From Trissonchulus latispiculum (lineage: Eukaryota; Nematoda; Enoplea; Enoplida; Ironidae), in NCBI GenBank assembly GCA_030248195.1, contig JASAND010021513.1, positions 1-64,000 of the forward strand: a stretch of 64,000 bases of DNA, given 5' to 3'. The notes below the pieces were generated by a model. The model did not search any database and was not told where the DNA came from. It worked only from the letters and a program-made list of their open reading frames with translations. Of this stretch, positions 25,124-37,911 are shown in pieces (positions within the stretch are counted from its first letter, which is position 1; each line of letters starts with the position of its first letter). The translations under genes were made by a program, and so were the position numbers.

Positions 25124-26935
25124 TAGTGCTCGGAACGGTTCCACTGGAACCGGTAGAACCGGAACCGGAACCGGAACCGGAAGGATTTTTAGAACCGGAA
25201 CCGGAACCGGAACCGGAACCGGTAGTATTTGGTACCGGACCGGTTCCAGTGTAATTTGTCTCAGATGTTTTGAAAAATGTATCCAAAAATTAAGTTTTCG
25301 CCTGCAAATTTTCAAAATTTCTCTAGCTTTTAAATAACACTTTCAGTCTGGAAATTCTGAACATTTTTTTAGCTTTTGAATGTAGTCTTCTGAAAGTTTT
25401 CCAAAACCTATTATGCGGTATTATTTTTTAACAAGTAAGAGTTTTAACTTTTTCTTGCACGTTGGTAAGATATGCAATTATATACTTTTGAGCTGATGAT
25501 CTCTTTTTGGAGTAACCAACTTAGAAGCATTAATAATAATTGTTTACTTGGAGCAAAGTCTGTCTCTTGTGTATTTTATTGTGCACATGCACACTTTTTT
25601 CCAAGCTGCACACTTGAATTCAATAATGCACACTTAAATGCACAGTCAAATTATACTTCCACTAACCACAAAGTGCCCTAAAAAATTTCGAAAGTGCTTC
25701 AAATTTTAAAAAAAGCTCTAGCTTATAGCTGGGGGCTGCCGCTCCCAGACCCCCGCATCTTCTTACTATTTTTCGATCAGAGCAACGGCGCAAAGACCTT
25801 TCTTCTGTTCTAATCTTTCTTGTTTACAAAAGCCACTAATTAATTATTGAAATATTTTGGCTTTGGGTTGTATTTATATACTTATATATGTCCCTTCATT
25901 GTCAGAAATAAACGACTGGATTAAGCCAATTTCTCTTAAAGTATTTCTTCACATTTTTTCCTTTACAACGGTTCGACGCGTACAATGCTAGCTCTCTCAC
26001 TGCCGTTTGTTAATCTGTTAAAACGACAAGAAATTGTTCAGAAAAAAATTTTTAAATGCAACATTTTTTTCCAAAATTTTTTCCAATAAAAACATTTTTT
26101 CCAAAACGCACCCTATTTTTTAAAATTTATCCGATATCTATCAAAAACAAACCCTGACTTGGAGTTAAGAAACCATCTCTATATCAAAATATAGCCAAAG
26201 ATTTCTTTTTCTAATAGATATATTTATATACCTGGAACCTAACTTTGGTTTTCTAGAGTTTTCACTGAATATTAGAATGGGTGCATACAGATTTTCGCAA
26301 TTTTCTCTTAGTAGACAAGACAGTCGTTGACAAACAAACATATGAATTCTTTACTGTTTCCAAATTTTTACATTTTCCCACTTCTTACAGCTACAATGTA
26401 CCGCCAAATGTCAAAAAATAAGATTCCAGTATATATGTCTTGCTGTATCTGACGTTACTTTAATGCAAAAAAGAAACATGACTAGTTTTTGAGCAAGCAA
26501 GATAGAGGATTGCGAACATTTAACAAATTCTTGGTCAATTGTCAAGCAAAATAAATCAGAGGAGAGGACCAGCTAATTATTGGCAGTGACATGCTGTGAA
26601 TGCGTAAATCCTATACTTAGTGACAGTTGAACAAACTATTACCATGGGACACAGGAAACGAGTTTAGGATTGAAATTTTTTACATATTCATTACGATTAC
26701 ACTTTTAACACATTTTAACCCTATTAAAACAGGTATAAAAATTAAGTACTATTTTACATGTTAATTAATAACGTTGAGCATATAACAATGTTGGCTCATA
26801 AGGTTTTGGTCCAATTTATATAAAAAACTAAAAAAACTTTAATTATAAGCCTTTTTACAAAAATCTCAATTGGAACCGGAACCGATGCTCTGGAACCGGA
26901 ACCGGTTTCAAAAATCGGAACCGGTCCGAGCACTA
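25124..26935. mobile_element. hAT-like element with GGAACC arrays
   Basis: Begins TAGTGCTCGGAACGG and ends CCGGTCCGAGCACTA (terminal inverted repeat with a few mismatches). A perfect 8-bp duplication CACCATAG flanks it (25116-25123 and 26936-26943). Arrays of GGAACC hexamers lie inside both ends (25138-25255 and 26870-26928). The GC box GCTGCCGCTCCCAGAC is at about 25730-25756. At 1812 bp with no transposase ORF it is non-autonomous. Confidence 0.9.
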
Positions 26936-27192
26936 CACCATAGCCCAACTTAAGATGACGCTCAGCATCTCCGTATAAGCTGAAATCGAGTGAACTAGAA
27001 TGAAAACTCTTCATCCAGAAAAGCCGACAGAACCAGTCCTTACCGCACCGCCCTATTTCTCTGAGAGTTGGAAATTCATTTTAAAATCAACATACTTCTC
27101 CCCCGTTCGCTCCAACGTCCTAATACAAGGAAATTTTTCAGCAGTTGGGTGCGCTAAATGCAACCGCTTAAACAGAATAGGCAGGTGCACAG

Positions 27193-27545
27193 TAGCGTTT
27201 TAGAACGGCCGGGTAGAACCGGCCGCCGAAAAAATGTCACCGGCCGGCCGCCGGCCAGCAAGGCATATTCATCAGTGTCTGAAGGCAATCTGAGCTGGAA
27301 AGTTGCAAAATATTTATATTATGCAATAGAAAGACAATGGAAATAGTTTTACTTTGTTTGGAAAAAGCTCACATCCAGTCTTGAAAGTTTTGTAAACATT
27401 TGCTGTAAGTGTTAACTACAAATTGTGTTAGGCCGGCGACCAGCTGGATGCCGGCTAAACGGCCGGACGGCCAACGGCCGGCCGAACGGCCACACACACA
27501 CTCAGCCGGGCCGGCCGCCGGCTTTCCGGCCGTTCTAAAACACTA
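27193..27545. mobile_element. hAT-like element with GGCCGG arrays
   Basis: Ends TAGCGTTTTAGAACGGCCG and CGGCCGTTCTAAAACACTA, one mismatch apart as inverted repeats. The perfect 8-bp duplication is GTGCACAG (27185-27192 and 27546-27553). Both subterminal regions are dense in CCGGCC units. 353 bp, no coding capacity. Confidence 0.9.
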
Positions 27546-27553
27546 GTGCACAG

Positions 27554-28381
27554 CTCATGCCAGCCAGGCTGTGTGGCCGGCGGCAAACACTAACTAAAAC
27601 TAAGAAGCGGCACCAAAGACTTTACTTCTTTAATTAACATATTTTATTAATCAAATAAATAGTATCGCCAAAGAAATACATATCTACACAAGATGGCATC
27701 CCTTCTTCGACGTAAAAATTATACAAGTGATTAAAAATAGCAAGTAAAGATAAAAGCCTAAACAAATTTTTGCAAACTGCCTAAATTACTAAATTCTTTT
27801 AAACCCAAATCCCAATACAGACTGAAAGCAGTTGAGTGCAACAAACAATAAAAGTTCCAAGTTTTAAAGTTGAACATAATATATTCAGAGTCAGAAGAGA
27901 CAAAGCAAGTGTACAAATGCAAAAACAAGAGAAGACGGGCCGCGCTACAAAAGATTTTCCTAAGAGTACAGGTAGAAGGATAATTTGTAACACGGCTGAG
28001 AACTGTTTAGTAGCTTTTATTTTGTGTGGAGCTTACATACTTTGATGAATAAATCGCAGCGAATAGTTATTGCAAAGTGACACAGAAATTGTTCGCCATT
28101 TGAAAGTATACTAGGCTTCAAAAAATAAAGCTAGGTCAGCTGGTGCTATAGGATAAACTAGAAGAGAAATGACTAAAATTTTTAAGTACCATTTGAAACA
28201 TATTCTTCCCTAGGTGGGCAGTGTAAGCTGATCTTCGTCCTAACCCCCCTCAGTCCCAGTCTTAGGCGGATCTGTTGCAATACGGTCCAGGAGCAAAACA
28301 ACAACACAATTACAGTAGTACAGAGTTTACAGTACACTCTCACAACAAAGGACTGGATGGGAAGGGGCTGTGGGATTCAGT
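27554..28381. other. Intergenic 3' of FAF2
   Basis: Presumably includes the FAF2 3' untranslated region. I saw no clear AATAAA close behind the stop and no other gene. Confidence 0.4.
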
Positions 28382-31300
28382 TCATGCATCATCGTCAACT
28401 ACCAAAAGTGCAACAGCTTTCTGGAGGCCTGCCTGAGCAAAGGTTCGTGTCTCCATGGGAGTTGGCGCGGAGGAACAGGAAGGAGCACTCGTGACGCGGA
28501 CAGTCTCCGACGAGCCACCGATTTCATCAACACCAGCAGACGTAGGGAATCCGTTAGCCGTAGGTCTCAACAAGGAATCTTCAGGCTCATTGAGAAGGTC
28601 ACTAAGGCGACGACTGCAGAGGACAGTGCGAGGATAACTGGTCACAATGGAAAATTCATTGGGACAGCTGTCATGACTGAAAGCAACCTCTGAGAGAAAC
28701 TATAATAAAACAGACAAAAATATACATTTAAACAAGCTGAAAATTTAAAATAATTTCATTATGATACAACAAATAAACACACCACAATTTCAGACAATTC
28801 AAACAATTATATCTAAAACAGCAATTTCAGCAACAGAACAATAGCGAACCTGAAACTTATCCATATCCATAAAAGGTCCTTGAATAAAGCCAACATCAAA
28901 AAGTGTACGGCAAAACTTACATGAAGAGTATCTGTGAGAAGAAATTTTCGATCTAGCCTGGCACCTCCGGGAAATCTAAGGCTGACTGTTACACAGTCAT
29001 TTTCGCTGTCTGGCTCTGGTGGTAAGCTAGTTAGAATCTCTTTACGACGTCGTTCTATTGCCTAAACAGAACAAGGAAACATTACACTGAAGAATAAAGA
29101 ATCCCAATTTTAAGAACTTTCGTGGAAAAGACACAGCTAAACACTAACACAAATGAAACTAACTTCATTTTGTCTTTCAGTTTCTCGCTCTCGACGAATC
29201 GCCATTTCCTCTTCCAGCCGTGCTTGCTCTTCGGCCTCTCGTTTCTCGCGGGCTTTCTGCTTATCTTGCTCAAGACTGGCCCGAAAAGCAGCTTCCTGTT
29301 CTTCGCGTAGACGGGCATTTACAGTTAATTGTTCTCTAAAACACAGCAAACACCAAATTTTGATAGAGATTAAATAAATGCATCCAATGATTAGGTATGT
29401 ACATTTATATTTTATTTTACATCCGAACTGTCATTTTCGGAATTGAAAATACGGGGTTATTAAAGTTGATGGCTAAACATAGAAGACAACACCACAAATC
29501 TTATTTTCACAGTGCACACAGGGATGGTTCTAAAGAATGTTAGGTACTTAAAAGCTTTTAGCAGTTTGAAGGTTTTTTACATAAAAAATTGCAATATTAA
29601 TTTTTTAATAAATACTGCACAATCAAGAACTGAAAACGGAGCTAGCCAGCGAAATTGAATTCGTTTACTGCGAGGTACCTCCACACAAAACTTTTCTGAA
29701 GCAAAGAAAGCATATTTACGATGGTGATTCCTTTGGGGCCACGTATTGCCGGTTGTCGGTTCAAATCAGGAAGAAATTTGATGAAACCTGCCAAAATAAG
29801 TTCTTTCAGCATTCTAACATCCTTCGCGCAATCCCGTTTCAAAACTTCGACATTAGCTTTCAGGATCAGGACGGTTTATGCCAGTTTTTGACCGTTTGAC
29901 AGCGGTTACATAGTTATAACTACATCATTCAAAAGACCTCGCTGTGCTCTACATTTTTATTTTTTGAAACAACTTTCTAGTTTTTATCTATCGTGAGATA
30001 TAGCCAACTTACTTTGGCGTCCAAAAGTTGTGACTTTTGCAGAAATCAAGTAATGCAACACTACCTTAGCTATGCAAGTCGTAAAATTAATCTAAAGGTG
30101 TTGAATAGAATGTCTAACATTATCAGACGCATGGTCATCTTAAAACTGCCATTCCGTAGTCTGCTATCATACAAAAGTTAGTTTATTTATAAACATAACC
30201 AATTTTTCCCAGCGATTGTTGAGAATTTGCTACGCTACCTAGACAGCTGCCACTCAGACTCAGCACATGTGTTCTACCCAAAAATACCTCGAGACCCGAT
30301 TTTAGCTGCCGCGATTGCTGCTTTCTAGCTAAAGTATTCGCTTGCCAAAGCAGCGAAAAGTAGGCAAAATCCAGGTTGCGCTTATGCTTTAGCTAATTCC
30401 TCGCGCTTATGCTTTAGCTAATTCCTCTATAACGAATCACAATAATTACAAAAGGTCCCCAGCTATTTGATAGAGATATCGAATGATATAACCGATGTCT
30501 CACAACTAAAATTTACTTCAACCTGCAACAAATCTGAAACTTACACTTTTTCAAAAATTCGTTAAAAATTTTTCGAATAACCAAATTGGTTTCATTATAT
30601 TCATTAAAAAAGAGAAAAAAGTTAAGCTGCATTTTGATATAAAAATGGCTTCTTAACTCCAAATAATGAATGAGTAATAATGGTTCAAAGTTGATATCTC
30701 CAAAAGAAATCACCGCCTTAAACAAAATGAGTGTTAACTGTCAACTTTTCAATTGGTCCAAGTTTTATCCAACATTATTATATCTACTAGACGAAAGAAA
30801 GTACGATGAGTTACTTCAAGTAGTCTCGCAGTTTTTAGTGACTGTTTGGAGCACTTTCCTGCTCCCTCTACTTTGGAGCACCCTCTCCCCCAAAGCACCC
30901 ACCCAAATCTCGGCGATCGTCCAAAACTTTAGAAATCTAGCACTATCAAGGCCGAATTTTCAGAAAAATCTTCTATTTCTAACCGGTAAAAATTTTGGGA
31001 CATTATACGCTTAACTTTGCCCTCCACCACTTTCAAAACCCTAAAATATGGGCAGGTAATTACTATGGAAGGACTAAAATAAACATAAAATATAAAACAC
31101 ATAAACTACACAAAATTGATCCTGTAGTAGTCTGCGCACCTTTCCTGTCTGGCAAGATTCAAATAGGTCTGGTTATCCTGTATGCCCGCTCCCAACAGTC
31201 CAATCAATTCGTAGGGATCGCAAAGACCTTCACGACGCAGAACCACAGTCATGCGACTCTCACGCAGGCAGATCAGGGACAGGAAAGGATATGTCGTCTC

Positions 31301-34300
31301 TCGCATGGCATGAGATACTGGAATAACAATCACAAAATATAATGTCAGTCAGAAATGAGGAAGAATATGGCTATAATGGCAGATGCAACGGGAAGAGGAC
31401 ACTGTTAGAAGTATCCACTGTTCAGACATCGGTCAGATTAAAAATTATTCATGGGTGCAGATCGTTTAAAATTATTTGAAGTTATGACATTTTTTCGGTT
31501 CAAAAATATGTTTGTGTAGGGGGGGAAGGGGCTCGGAAAAAGATCGTCGAAATTTCTCCAACGGACCAGCAGTCTCTTCGCATAGTTTTCTGAGGGAAAC
31601 TAACTAAATTTAAATTTAAAACGAAACGAGAAAAAGATATGAACCTCTGTATCCTTCGCCACTGTTGACAGAGCAAGCCCAAAACAGGGTGTTACTGTTC
31701 ACAAATTGAATCACTTCAGGATTTGCCAAAACTTCACTAAACAAAATATTAAAGCACAAATTCCACGGACCTGGACAAATACAATATGTATATGTTCGAA
31801 TTAATAAGCTATGTTTAGGAGGTTATACTCCTAGTGTATTCTATTTATGTGAGCACAGTGAGCAGATAACAGCCCGAACGGTCCAAGTAGCTCGAATTTG
31901 GAGCCGCAGGGAGCTCTTTGGTTCGGGCCACAAGCACGATTCCTCGGGCCGCCTCGCTGTCGCCTAGCCTGTGCTCTTACCAAGACGGCAGGACGACGAC
32001 TACACTTTAACACTAACACTGTTGTGACCTGTCAGTCAAGTGCACGTATTATGAAAGAAAAATAAAATGCGAACCTGCAAAAGGCATCAGTATCCCGATG
32101 TCTTTCTGAATGAAGATAAACCAGCAAAAATTTCAGCTCTTTCTTTGCATCACTCAATGCCTATAATACAAGTAATTTCGGAGCACCAAACAAAATCAAC
32201 AAACAACTATAGCTAAACTTATCTCTATCTTCGTGCAGGGAAGCGGTTGTGAGCACTTGATTGGCAGGTCTATAAAAGGCCTGTCCTCTCCAGGAAGGAA
32301 ACAACCGTGGAGCTTCCCACAGAACGTTCCCAGGAGCTAATTTTTTCTGTCTTCTAGCACACGTTGGCCTTCCCAACTTTCGCTAATTTCCAAACAATTG
32401 CAGTCACATTCCGCAAAACAAGAAAAACAAAACTGTGTTCCATCATAGTACAGCTCCTATCATCCTCTTTTCAATGGTAACTTTAATATTATGTATGAAT
32501 ACCGGAAAATAAAAAATTAAGCAAAACAGTCTGCAGCTGCAATCTTTTCGTTGTGTAACACATCCAGTCCACATTTTGGTACACACACAAAAAACGATGC
32601 AAATGCAGCTATTTTCATTGCTTCAATTCCATTCAGTTCTTGAGTGAGTTATTTCTTGCGAATTAAGTCAGAATTTAGTTTTGACCGTTTTAGACCAAGA
32701 TTCGATAAAGTATTCGGTAAAACTCACCAAACTTAGCAGGATCACAGCACAACGTCTAACTCATAATGCGTAGAAATGATCCAAGCTTGAAAATCTCTGG
32801 TGTGTCCTTTCATCTTTTTAGCGTGCTACTTGCCAGTTTTAAATATTGGGGTATATTGTGCGTAAAGCTACTACTGACTTTGAATCAAAGGGAGCCCCAC
32901 CACTTCAGTTAGAATTCGAACCCAACCGCCAGTGGCAAGTTAGAGGAGGCCCATTTATTTAGCTTTCCACAACAGAAATTTACAGAATATTCATTACAAC
33001 AGAATAACAATTTATACCCCATAAGACTGGAAAGTAAAACTGTACCAAAATCTGAATAAAGCCGTCTAAAGAAACATACTTGACTGTAGGTTCCCTGGTA
33101 GAAGGTTGGGTGGAGACCTCCATATTTGGTTTCATAGGCGTCAATAAAGCGCATCACATCACCAAGAGGATCAGTCACTGAAAACAACAGAATAAATCCG
33201 TATTCAGGGACTAACTATTTTAGTTCCTTAGATTCGCTATATTTCATATAAACCACAGACCTGAACGTCAATCAGTGACGACGCGGGAACACAGATCTGC
33301 TTTTTATTTCAATTAAACAGATCATCATACTAAAAATACCAGTCAGAATCCATTGGTGTCAATTAAATCATAGCAATTCTTTCATACCTACTGCAAAATT
33401 CTCAAGTCAATGACTCTCCAGTAAAATCAGTGAAGAAGTAAACATTACCTGCCCTCAAGGGATTGAAGAATATTCTATCTGAAAAATATTACAATATATA
33501 TAGCTACTTCAAAACATATGAAATGATTGCTTGTCAAATTTCATTACCCGACAGAGTTTTGTGTAATACGAATACTAATATTTGTCCAAACGAATACTAA
33601 CTTACGTAGTGTGGTATTTCGAAAAGTGGCGGAAAAGCAATCAAGCTAGAAAAAGAGTTGACTGACATAACTTACAGACAAATCCCCATATATCCCATAA
33701 CGTTGAATAAAAAAATCGGAATGGCAAGAGCAGTAAATTGTAACACCAGGAAAACCAGCTTCCCCTGTTTACAACACGCTGAGCAGGCCTGAAAAAATAA
33801 GGAAAAAGATTATATACTAACTATTGTTACTTTTAAGATGGACCCACGATTCGTCCGACTAACAAGAGTATACGAATATCAAAGTGTAACAAAACAAATC
33901 ACTTTTGATCATTAGCCACGTATGAAGGCCAAAGTCAGATCTGTTTGACGTCTTACAAATTTTACCAATCCTTGGTATTTTGATAAATACGCAACAAAAA
34001 TTTGTCCGTCCCAATCTCTGAATTATAGGAACCTTGGCCTAGGCTGATTTTTCGTCGAACGACGTCTATATTTGTGCTTAAAAACTGAATCGCTAAGCAA
34101 TATTTAGCTAAGTTAAAGAAGTATTACTTTGTATACTAGAGATGCATCGGGGCCGCCACCAGCGAGGCCGGGACATCGTCGTGGCCTGGGCCGGGGCCTG
34201 AAAACTGGGGGTCCAAATCGAAAATTTTCAAAAATTTTCTTACAAATTCAAATTTTGCAAGAATTTCTGGTATACAAACGTTCGTATTGTTGTTTTCATT

Positions 34301-34709
34301 CAAATCCGTGAGAAAGCAAACGATTTGTAACACTTTGACCTAGTTTTGACTTACGAAATTTTGGTCAAAAAATGTCAAAAAATTCGCGAATTTTTGGCCC
34401 CGGTCAGAACCGGGGCCTGGCTACGGGGCCGGGGTCAAGCCCCGGTGCACCCCTACTGTATATATACGTACATAAGCCCAAAACAGGCAAGATGTACTCA
34501 TTTTTAGCATCTTTAGGCCGCTTAATACGCACTTTTTATCCCCCCCCGAGTAACACAGACCTTCTGATAAGAAACTGCGGTGGTTGAATCACTGCTTCAT
34601 CTCCAGAGGTATCGGATCCATGATCCATTTCGTCATTATTTGCTAAACGAGTTCCAGCAAGTGCTGAAGGTTGTCCTTCTTTTCTGTTATAGAACTCTTG
34701 AATGGCGAG
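28382..34709 (-). CDS. FAF2: FAF2/UBXD8 orthologue, first exon(s) missing
   Basis: Eleven exons: 34709-34561, 33788-33676, 33478-33449, 33177-33080, 32160-32075, 31736-31645, 31317-31140, 29335-29164, 29061-28921, 28878-28850 and 28676-28382 (stop). All phases agree, giving 460 residues. Domains in order: the end of the UBA helix (LAIQEFYNRKEG, 1-12); a hydrophobic membrane hairpin (about 57-87, with LLPFRF); a UAS thioredoxin-like domain from VTDPLGD (98) through FYQGTYSQ, LLVYLH, LFWACS and RMTVV to about 240; a Glu/Arg-rich coiled coil (250-306); and a UBX domain (about 313-460) with YPR in the p97-binding loop. The family sits in ER and lipid-droplet membranes, binds ubiquitin and recruits p97/VCP for ERAD and lipid-droplet protein turnover. 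The UBX part is longer than usual because of a Ser/Thr-rich insert after YPRTVL. The exon encoding the first part of the UBA domain was not found upstream. One intron holds a TTAA element. Confidence 0.9.
29719..30717. mobile_element. TTAAGGTGGTGATT-family element in a FAF2 intron
   Basis: The right end reads AAATCACCGCC followed by TTAA (30718-30721). The left end is degenerate (GATGGTGATTCCTTTGG after TTAC). The interior aligns over its length with the better-preserved copy at 51431-52413, with shared ATTTGATGAAAC and TCGCGCAATCCC in order. About 1.0 kb, no transposase. It lies in the intron between exons 7 and 8 of FAF2. Confidence 0.75.
34137..34455. mobile_element. hAT-like element, GGGGCC family, copy 1
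   Basis: Begins TAGAGATGCATCGGGGCC and ends CCCCGGTGCACCCCTA. The flanks TTGTATAC and CTGTATAT match at 6 of 8 positions. Subterminal GGGGCC/CCGGGGCCTG units occur at both ends. It is a sister of 35884-36212 and lies in a FAF2 intron. Confidence 0.75.
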
Positions 34710-35875
34710 CTAAACAAGAAATAAATGGATGCATAATTCGCTGACGACACATTCCTTTTCCAAACAACATAAAATGAATTATTTATTACCAGGGATTTTT
34801 TACGGGGGGGGGTGCGGCCCGAAACTTACCTGACCCAAGTCCGAAATTATCTTCCTCCAAAATCGACTCCAGGAGACATTTTTTTGAGGCGCAAATGTTT
34901 TCCAATTCAAAACTAGGCCAATTTTTAAAAATATTCCCGATTCGCCGGAAATTGTTGCCTAAAATGTCTATTTTTAACCTAAATCCAGGCATTTTTGAGA
35001 ATTTTTAGCTTTTACCCAAGTAAAATACGTTGAAAAATATATACAACTTTTGGCTCGTTTGCAAAAACCTCCCGTCTCGGACCGTGCCAGCGTGCCCCCC
35101 GAAAAATACCTTGATTCCTGCTCCTGCACAAAAACAGACTAAAGAATCTCAGGTACACACGAGTTTTTTGTTAACACAGTATTAGCACTGTCAAAGCACA
35201 AATACTGCGCAAGGAGCAACTATGTAGTATCATAGTGGGGGCGGGGAAAACGCCTGGAGATTCCTACTTTTCGGTATAAGCCTTAAAACTAATGCTAGTA
35301 TGGTGCAAATTATAGTTGGGCATGCCTGCTATCCAGTAGAGCATCACTGTTTTTCTGAATCATTCGTGTTGCCGAAGAAAACAGTCCATCACTGCTTATT
35401 ACCCATCCAAGGAAAAATACAGTTCTAAAAATGATCCTCCTTATTGAGCTGAGCACTAAGCTAAGGCTGTTTCTATATTTTCAGACATTTTAAATAACGT
35501 AGTGCACTTAGGTTTCAGTAGAAAGCTGCTTATCTGACATAGTGGTGAGGTACACTTTGTTAGGCGCCCGAATCCATGAAATAGCAGGATATAGCATTAC
35601 ATAGCCGCATAAACGGCATCAGAAAGTTATAGATATACCAAAACACTTGCTAATGTCATGCATTATAATTATTTCAGCTATTGACATACATAGAAATAAA
35701 TTAAAATTTAATTTTTTAAATTTTTGAAAAATTTGCCTTGAAAGCATATGGGTGATAAATTCGTATACGCACACCTGCACAGAGGTTTTAGTGCAAGTGC
35801 ACTGTACGTATGCATCTAATTCTGTAGACGTACACTAGGCTTTGAGAAGGACTTTAAACTAGTCAATCAGGGTGA
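34710..35875. other. Region upstream of the first FAF2 exon found
   Basis: A G-run inverted-repeat element is likely at 34795-35132: CAGGGATTTTTTACGGGGGG and CCCCCCGAAAAATACCTTG, with flanks ATTAC and ATTCC. The missing FAF2 exon was looked for here and not seen. Confidence 0.4.
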
Positions 35876-35883
35876 CTTTTTAC

Positions 35884-36212
35884 TAGAGATGCATCGGGAC
35901 CGCCACTACCGGGGCCGGGGCCTGAAAATTGAGGGTTCAAATAGAAAATTTTCTTAAAAATTGTTTTGTTATTATTTCAGGCATAGACAGAATCAGTATT
36001 GTTCTTTTCAATTAAATCGACACGTAAGGAAACTAAAGATTTGCAACAATTTAAATTTAACCTATATATTTCTGACTTTCTAAATTCGAAACTTTTGGGC
36101 AAAAGTGACAAGAATTTACAACATTTCGGCGAACTTTGGCCCCGGTCGCCATCGGAGCCTGACCACCAGGACCGAGGCCTGACTACCGGGGCCTGGCCCC
36201 GGTGTATCCCTA
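35884..36212. mobile_element. hAT-like element, GGGGCC family, copy 2
   Basis: Begins TAGAGATGCATCGGGACC and ends GGCCCCGGTGTATCCCTA, with a perfect 8-bp duplication CTTTTTAC (35876-35883 and 36213-36220). Subterminal CCGGGGCCTG units are present at both ends. 329 bp. Confidence 0.88.
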
Positions 36213-36220
36213 CTTTTTAC

Positions 36221-36641
36221 AACTGGCATCCAATTCTGTATACGCAAACCTGTTTGATATTACTGTATTTATTTGGAAAGCAGGCCGCAGTTAAGAAAAT
36301 TGCTTTGTAAAATTTTGGCAAAAATTAAAGAGTATATATTCCCGTATGAGAAACTGTTAGTATTTTGTTTATTTTATAAACAAGGTCAGTATTTGTTTCA
36401 AAATCGTGTTTGCAATTAATTTTTGCCTAGTTTATATACTTAATTTCAGGTTTTTTATGGTTAAAAGTGGTGTGTTTTAAATATAAAATGATCAGTAATG
36501 CGACTACTGTGTGCAAAATCAATTTCAATCATCATTGCTTATTAATTCAGTTTATTTGAAATGAAATTTTTCGAAATTACTACAATTCAATAAGTGTACG
36601 TATATATGCTAAAGTAGAGGCATACAGTGCACTCAAATCTA
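36221..36641. other. Intergenic, no gene seen
   Basis: AT-rich sequence without recognised features. Confidence 0.4.
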
Positions 36642-37020
36642 CTGACTTTTTCCTAGGCAAAAATTTCTAGGGGGGTCCCCCCCAGGTTTGGGGGGGGGCT
36701 CGGATTTCTTGGAGGGAGAAGAAAAATTTTTCAAAAATTTTTAAAAATAGCTATTTTTTGCTGCTGAGCTAAAACAGTAACTAATTTTAACCTAAATTTA
36801 AACTTAAAATAGCTAAAAATGCTTAAAAATGGCTAAGAATCCAGCGAAGCCGGAAACATTTTTTTAAATTTACCCTAAAAACCTATTTTTCCGGGCATTT
36901 TAGAGTTCTGGGAGGGAAGGCCCGAATCCTGGAGGGGGACGATTCTGGAGGGGGCGACCTAAGAATGGGGGGGCGAATTTCTGGGGGCCTCCCGCCCCTT
37001 CCCCCTGTAGGAACAGCCAG
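36642..37020. mobile_element. G-run element with 5-bp duplication, copy 1
   Basis: Begins CTGACTTTTTCCTAGG and ends CCTGTAGGAACAGCCAG, imperfect inverted repeats, flanked by ATCTA (36637-36641 and 37021-37025). G and C runs occur throughout. An inverted sister copy is at 37631-37911. Confidence 0.75.
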
Positions 37021-37025
37021 ATCTA

Positions 37026-37630
37026 CGTGCACGTATTACCCTAGAGTTTCCAAAACTACCAAATTTTCATAATTTCTATCAAAAATTACAAAAATTTTCA
37101 ACTTCGCAGGAACGTTTTGGTCGTCGTCGCCGACAAACGTTGGTGAATCTGGACAATTGTTATACTAAATTGTTGCGAAAATGTTAAATTGTGTATATAA
37201 CTGTGGAATTAGAATTTTACTTTACGTAGGCCTTTGCCTTTAAAACTTTTCGATTATATAATTTTTAAAGAATTAAAATTAAGGCTGGGTGCCAAAAACA
37301 CAACACATCAAGTCACCAACGTTTGTAGGAAGAATTTTTTGGCGAACACCAAAAATGACAACATTTTTCACTACCAGGTGCGTAGCCAGGGAGGGTGTGT
37401 GTGAGATGGGAATTCCCCCCGGAAGTTGTGGAACCCTCAGGAATCTTTTCCTGCCATGTGTAAAACCAGGGTTTTTTCAAAACGGCCAGAGGGCATTTTA
37501 GTGGGTAAACTTAGGATTGAGTGGGCAAATTTAAAGGTCGGTGAGCAAAATTAAGCGATTTTTAACCTTAATTTTAACATTGCTTTAATTAAAAAGAATA
37601 AAAATGTTCCGGTGGCGCATAAAAATGCAA
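37026..37630. other. Intergenic, no gene seen
   Basis: No exon recognised. A GGTGCGTAGCCAGGGAGGG segment near 37378 looks like another transposon end, but no partner was found. Confidence 0.35.
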
Positions 37631-37911
37631 CTGGCTTTTTCCTACAGGGGGGGTGGGTGGACGTGCCCACCCAGAAACGCCCCCTCCAGGATTAGGACCT
37701 GCCGGCCCCCCCAGACTTCAGAGGTCAACAGAAAAATAGGGTTTTAGGGTAAATTTTCAAACATTTTTCGGCTTCGCCGGCTTTTTAGACATTTTTTAAC
37801 TATTTGAAGCTTAAATTTAAGTTAAAAGTAGTTAATGCCCCAGAAATCTGTGGGCCCCCTCCAGACCTGGGGGGGACCCCCCACAGAAATTTTTGCCTTG
37901 GAAAACGCCAG
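37631..37911. mobile_element. G-run element with 5-bp duplication, copy 2
   Basis: Begins CTGGCTTTTTCCTACAGG and ends CTTGGAAAACGCCAG; perfect 5-bp duplication TGCAA (37626-37630 and 37912-37916). It is in inverted orientation relative to copy 1 (the AGGCAAAAATTTC end is on the right here). 281 bp. Confidence 0.8.

Noticed and set aside
25031..25315. Val-Pro or Gly-Ser repeat proteins on the - strand
   Set aside because: They are translations of the GGAACC array of a transposon end.
28921..28945. Treating the segment just after the FAF2 codon for His at 28921 as coding with a frameshift
   Set aside because: A 42-nt GT..AG intron followed by a 29-nt exon keeps the frame and aligns with the family, so no frameshift is needed.
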